A DNA stretch of 6,314 nt from JADHUC01 sp964617665. GTDB lineage: Bacteria; Planctomycetota; Planctomycetia; Pirellulales; Pirellulaceae. Location of the stretch: assembly GCA_964617665.1 (NCBI GenBank), contig CAZUAH010000729.1, forward strand, positions 1 through 6,314, in the 5' to 3' direction. Every line of letters begins with the position of its first letter. Within the stretch, counting starts at the first letter, position 1. Shown piece by piece: positions 5,230 to 6,314 of the stretch. Made by a program: the position numbers and the translations under genes. Under the pieces are notes generated by a model. That model made no database searches. It worked only from the letters and a program-made list of their open reading frames with translations, and was not told where the DNA came from.

Positions 5230-5925
5230 TTAGAAGAGATTACGCAGGGTTTCGGCGATGGAGGGCGATTCCGGCCGGCGAACCGGCTCGCCGCGCACGA
5301 ACCTGCGCCATTCAGGTATGCTGTTGCCGAAATCCTCGCCGGTGACACCCCTCAGCGATTGGATGGCGCGATGTTGCAGCGCCGGATTGGGGTCGTCCAA
5401 AGCCAGGCCGAGTGCACGGACAGCCGCTGGATCGTTGAAGTTGGCCAATCCACGTGTAGCGGCCATGCGCACGTCCAGATCCGTGTCGCTGCCGACAATG
5501 TGGCCAAGCACTTGTAGCGCCTCCTGGTCTCCTCGGTCCGCCCAGGCCTGGCAGGCCGCAATGCGAACGCCTGTGTCGTCGTCTTGGATCGCTCGCCGGA
5601 GCCCTTCGGCAGCGACGGGCGTGGGAAGCGCTCCCAGGACTCGCACCACTTCGGAGCGATACAAAGGGCTGGGATCTTCGGCCAAAGCCTGATTCAACTG
5701 CTGCGCGACCCGAGCTTGCTCTGCTTCATTCAGGCCCGCTGCGCTGTCCCGCAGTGAACTCAACTCCTCCAACCGCGTATGGAACGTCGGCCCATACTTC
5801 TCGTCCTCTTCCCACTGGCTGCCATACCATAGACTGTGAATCGGAGTGCCCGCACAGCCACAGATACAGGATGCTGCGAGACATATAGCCAGAATAGACA
5901 GGTGTTTTCCGCCAGGATTATGCAT
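5230..5925 (-). CDS. HEAT-repeat lipoprotein
   Basis: A 231-residue protein with a lipoprotein signal: hydrophobic segment LSILAICLAAS (9-19) and a lipobox-like ICGC, with Cys24 the likely lipidated residue (Cys20 is an alternative). It should be membrane-anchored and face outside the cytoplasm. Residues about 65-200 form three to four HEAT/PBS-lyase-type helical repeats, visible as YRSEVVRVLGAL, VRIAACQAWADRGD, VRMAATRGLANFND and LQHRAIQSLRGVTG. Such repeats bind proteins; no enzymatic motif is seen. The C-terminus (FGNSIPEWRRFVRGE, then a short basic tail) resembles the end of planctomycete HEAT lipoproteins I recall. The ATG has no clear Shine-Dalgarno. The small ankyrin ORF lies 67 bp downstream on the same strand, pairing two repeat-scaffold proteins. 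Its partners are unknown. Confidence 0.85.
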   Translation of the reverse strand: MHNPGGKHLSILAICLAASCICGCAGTPIHSLWYGSQWEEDEKYGPTFHTRLEELSSLRDSAAGLNEAEQARVAQQLNQALAEDPSPLYRSEVVRVLGALPTPVAAEGLRRAIQDDDTGVRIAACQAWADRGDQEALQVLGHIVGSDTDLDVRMAATRGLANFNDPAAVRALGLALDDPNPALQHRAIQSLRGVTGEDFGNSIPEWRRFVRGEPVRRPESPSIAETLRNLF

Positions 5926-6314
5926 CGCTCGACGTGATTCGAGTAGAGAAAAGAGATTGACGTCACGCGGCGAAAGCCGAGAGCGGCGGAACTCTAGCAG
6001 AACTGACGAAAGGCGACCATATGAGTTTGCGATAGTGCCACAACCCTAGAAAGCACTGCTATCTTCTGAGGAGGAATCTAGGGGCAGTGGGACCACCAGG
6101 GCAAATACGCGTCACGCGTGAAAAAGCGACGCATACAGTCGGGAACAAAGCCCCATCCCATCACAATTCTGAGCGTCCGTCTTCGGGCTGGCCTACCGCT
6201 ACGGACGCATCACTAGAGTGCTCTACGACCTGATATCAAACTTTGGCTCGTACGCCGGAGGAGTTCCGGCGGCCCAGATTCTCTTCACGATTGGGGATCA
6301 TTTTGAGGGACTCC
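5926..6314. other. Right-end intergenic region without a confident gene
   Basis: This 389-bp stretch upstream of the HEAT lipoprotein contains no protein gene I can support. It has a CGGC-GAAA-GCCG hairpin with a GNRA loop (5968-5979) and interleaved inverted repeats (6044-6089). There is a doubled ACGCGT (6107-6112 and 6114-6119). An 8-bp inverted repeat joins 6173-6180 to 6201-6208, and a 7-bp stem with a 5-nt loop spans 6253-6271. A promoter for the lipoprotein gene must lie here. The best I see is an extended -10 (TGCTAGAGT on the minus strand, around 5993-6001) without a good -35. Confidence 0.5.
6173..6314 (+). CDS. Possible partial ORF running off the right edge
   Basis: After an in-frame TGA at 6170-6172, this frame stays open for 47 codons to the window end. 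Its first usable start is GTG at 6218, giving VLYDLISNFGSYAGGVPAAQ and a further 12 residues. The translation looks moderately protein-like, but there is no Shine-Dalgarno and no family I recognise. The opposite strand is also nearly open here (one TGA in about 50 codons), so codon content does not settle which strand, if either, is coding. Confidence 0.2.

Noticed and set aside
6236..6301. Minus-strand 21-codon ORF starting at 6301 with GGAG about 9 nt upstream
   Set aside because: The spacing is suggestive, but the peptide is tiny, unrecognised, and overlaps an equally open plus frame. It was not strong enough to list as a gene.
1..6314. CRISPR array, tRNA, insertion sequence or phage remnant
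   Set aside because: No regularly spaced repeats, no tRNA-like cloverleaf, no transposase or integrase frame and no terminal inverted repeats were seen.

Overview
The window looks like chromosomal DNA of a planctomycete (Planctomycetota, probably a Pirellula-like lineage). This rests on recognition of protein families, not on a search. The main indicators are a DUF1549 (PSCyt2) plus DUF1553 (PSD1) protein with a CxxCH motif, an N-terminal 'LGG..PPDL..RIL' segment of the kind found on planctomycete proteins encoded beside ECF sigma factors, weak or absent Shine-Dalgarno sequences at most starts, and large intergenic spaces.

Layout from left to right. Positions 1-130 hold no gene I can support. 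On the minus strand, rpmA (ribosomal protein L27, 200-448) ends at a strong intrinsic terminator (135-168). Upstream of rpmA on the same strand is a 323-residue exported protein of unknown function (595-1566) with a good sigma70-type promoter (1627-1655). A gap of about 690 bp (1567-2255) follows. It has no convincing protein gene, but on the plus strand it contains a string of hairpins ending in a 12-bp perfect stem plus T6 (2016-2074). This reads as a candidate non-coding RNA or an attenuated leader.

Next comes a two-gene plus-strand operon: an ECF-type sigma factor (2256-2783), overlapped by 11 bp by a 697-residue membrane protein (2773-4866). The membrane protein has a short anti-sigma-like cytoplasmic N-terminus, a proline-rich linker, one transmembrane helix and extracytoplasmic DUF1549-DUF1553 domains with a CTRCH haem-c motif. 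The layout suggests a one-piece transmembrane regulator of the sigma factor whose sensor may be a c-type haem domain. This is the most interesting system in the window.

Convergent to it on the minus strand are a HEAT-repeat lipoprotein (5230-5925) and, downstream, a small ankyrin-repeat ORF (4902-5162). The ankyrin ORF begins with TTG and appears to have lost its first repeat through a frameshift. The last 389 bp (5926-6314) have no confident gene. They contain several inverted repeats and an open frame that runs off the right edge.
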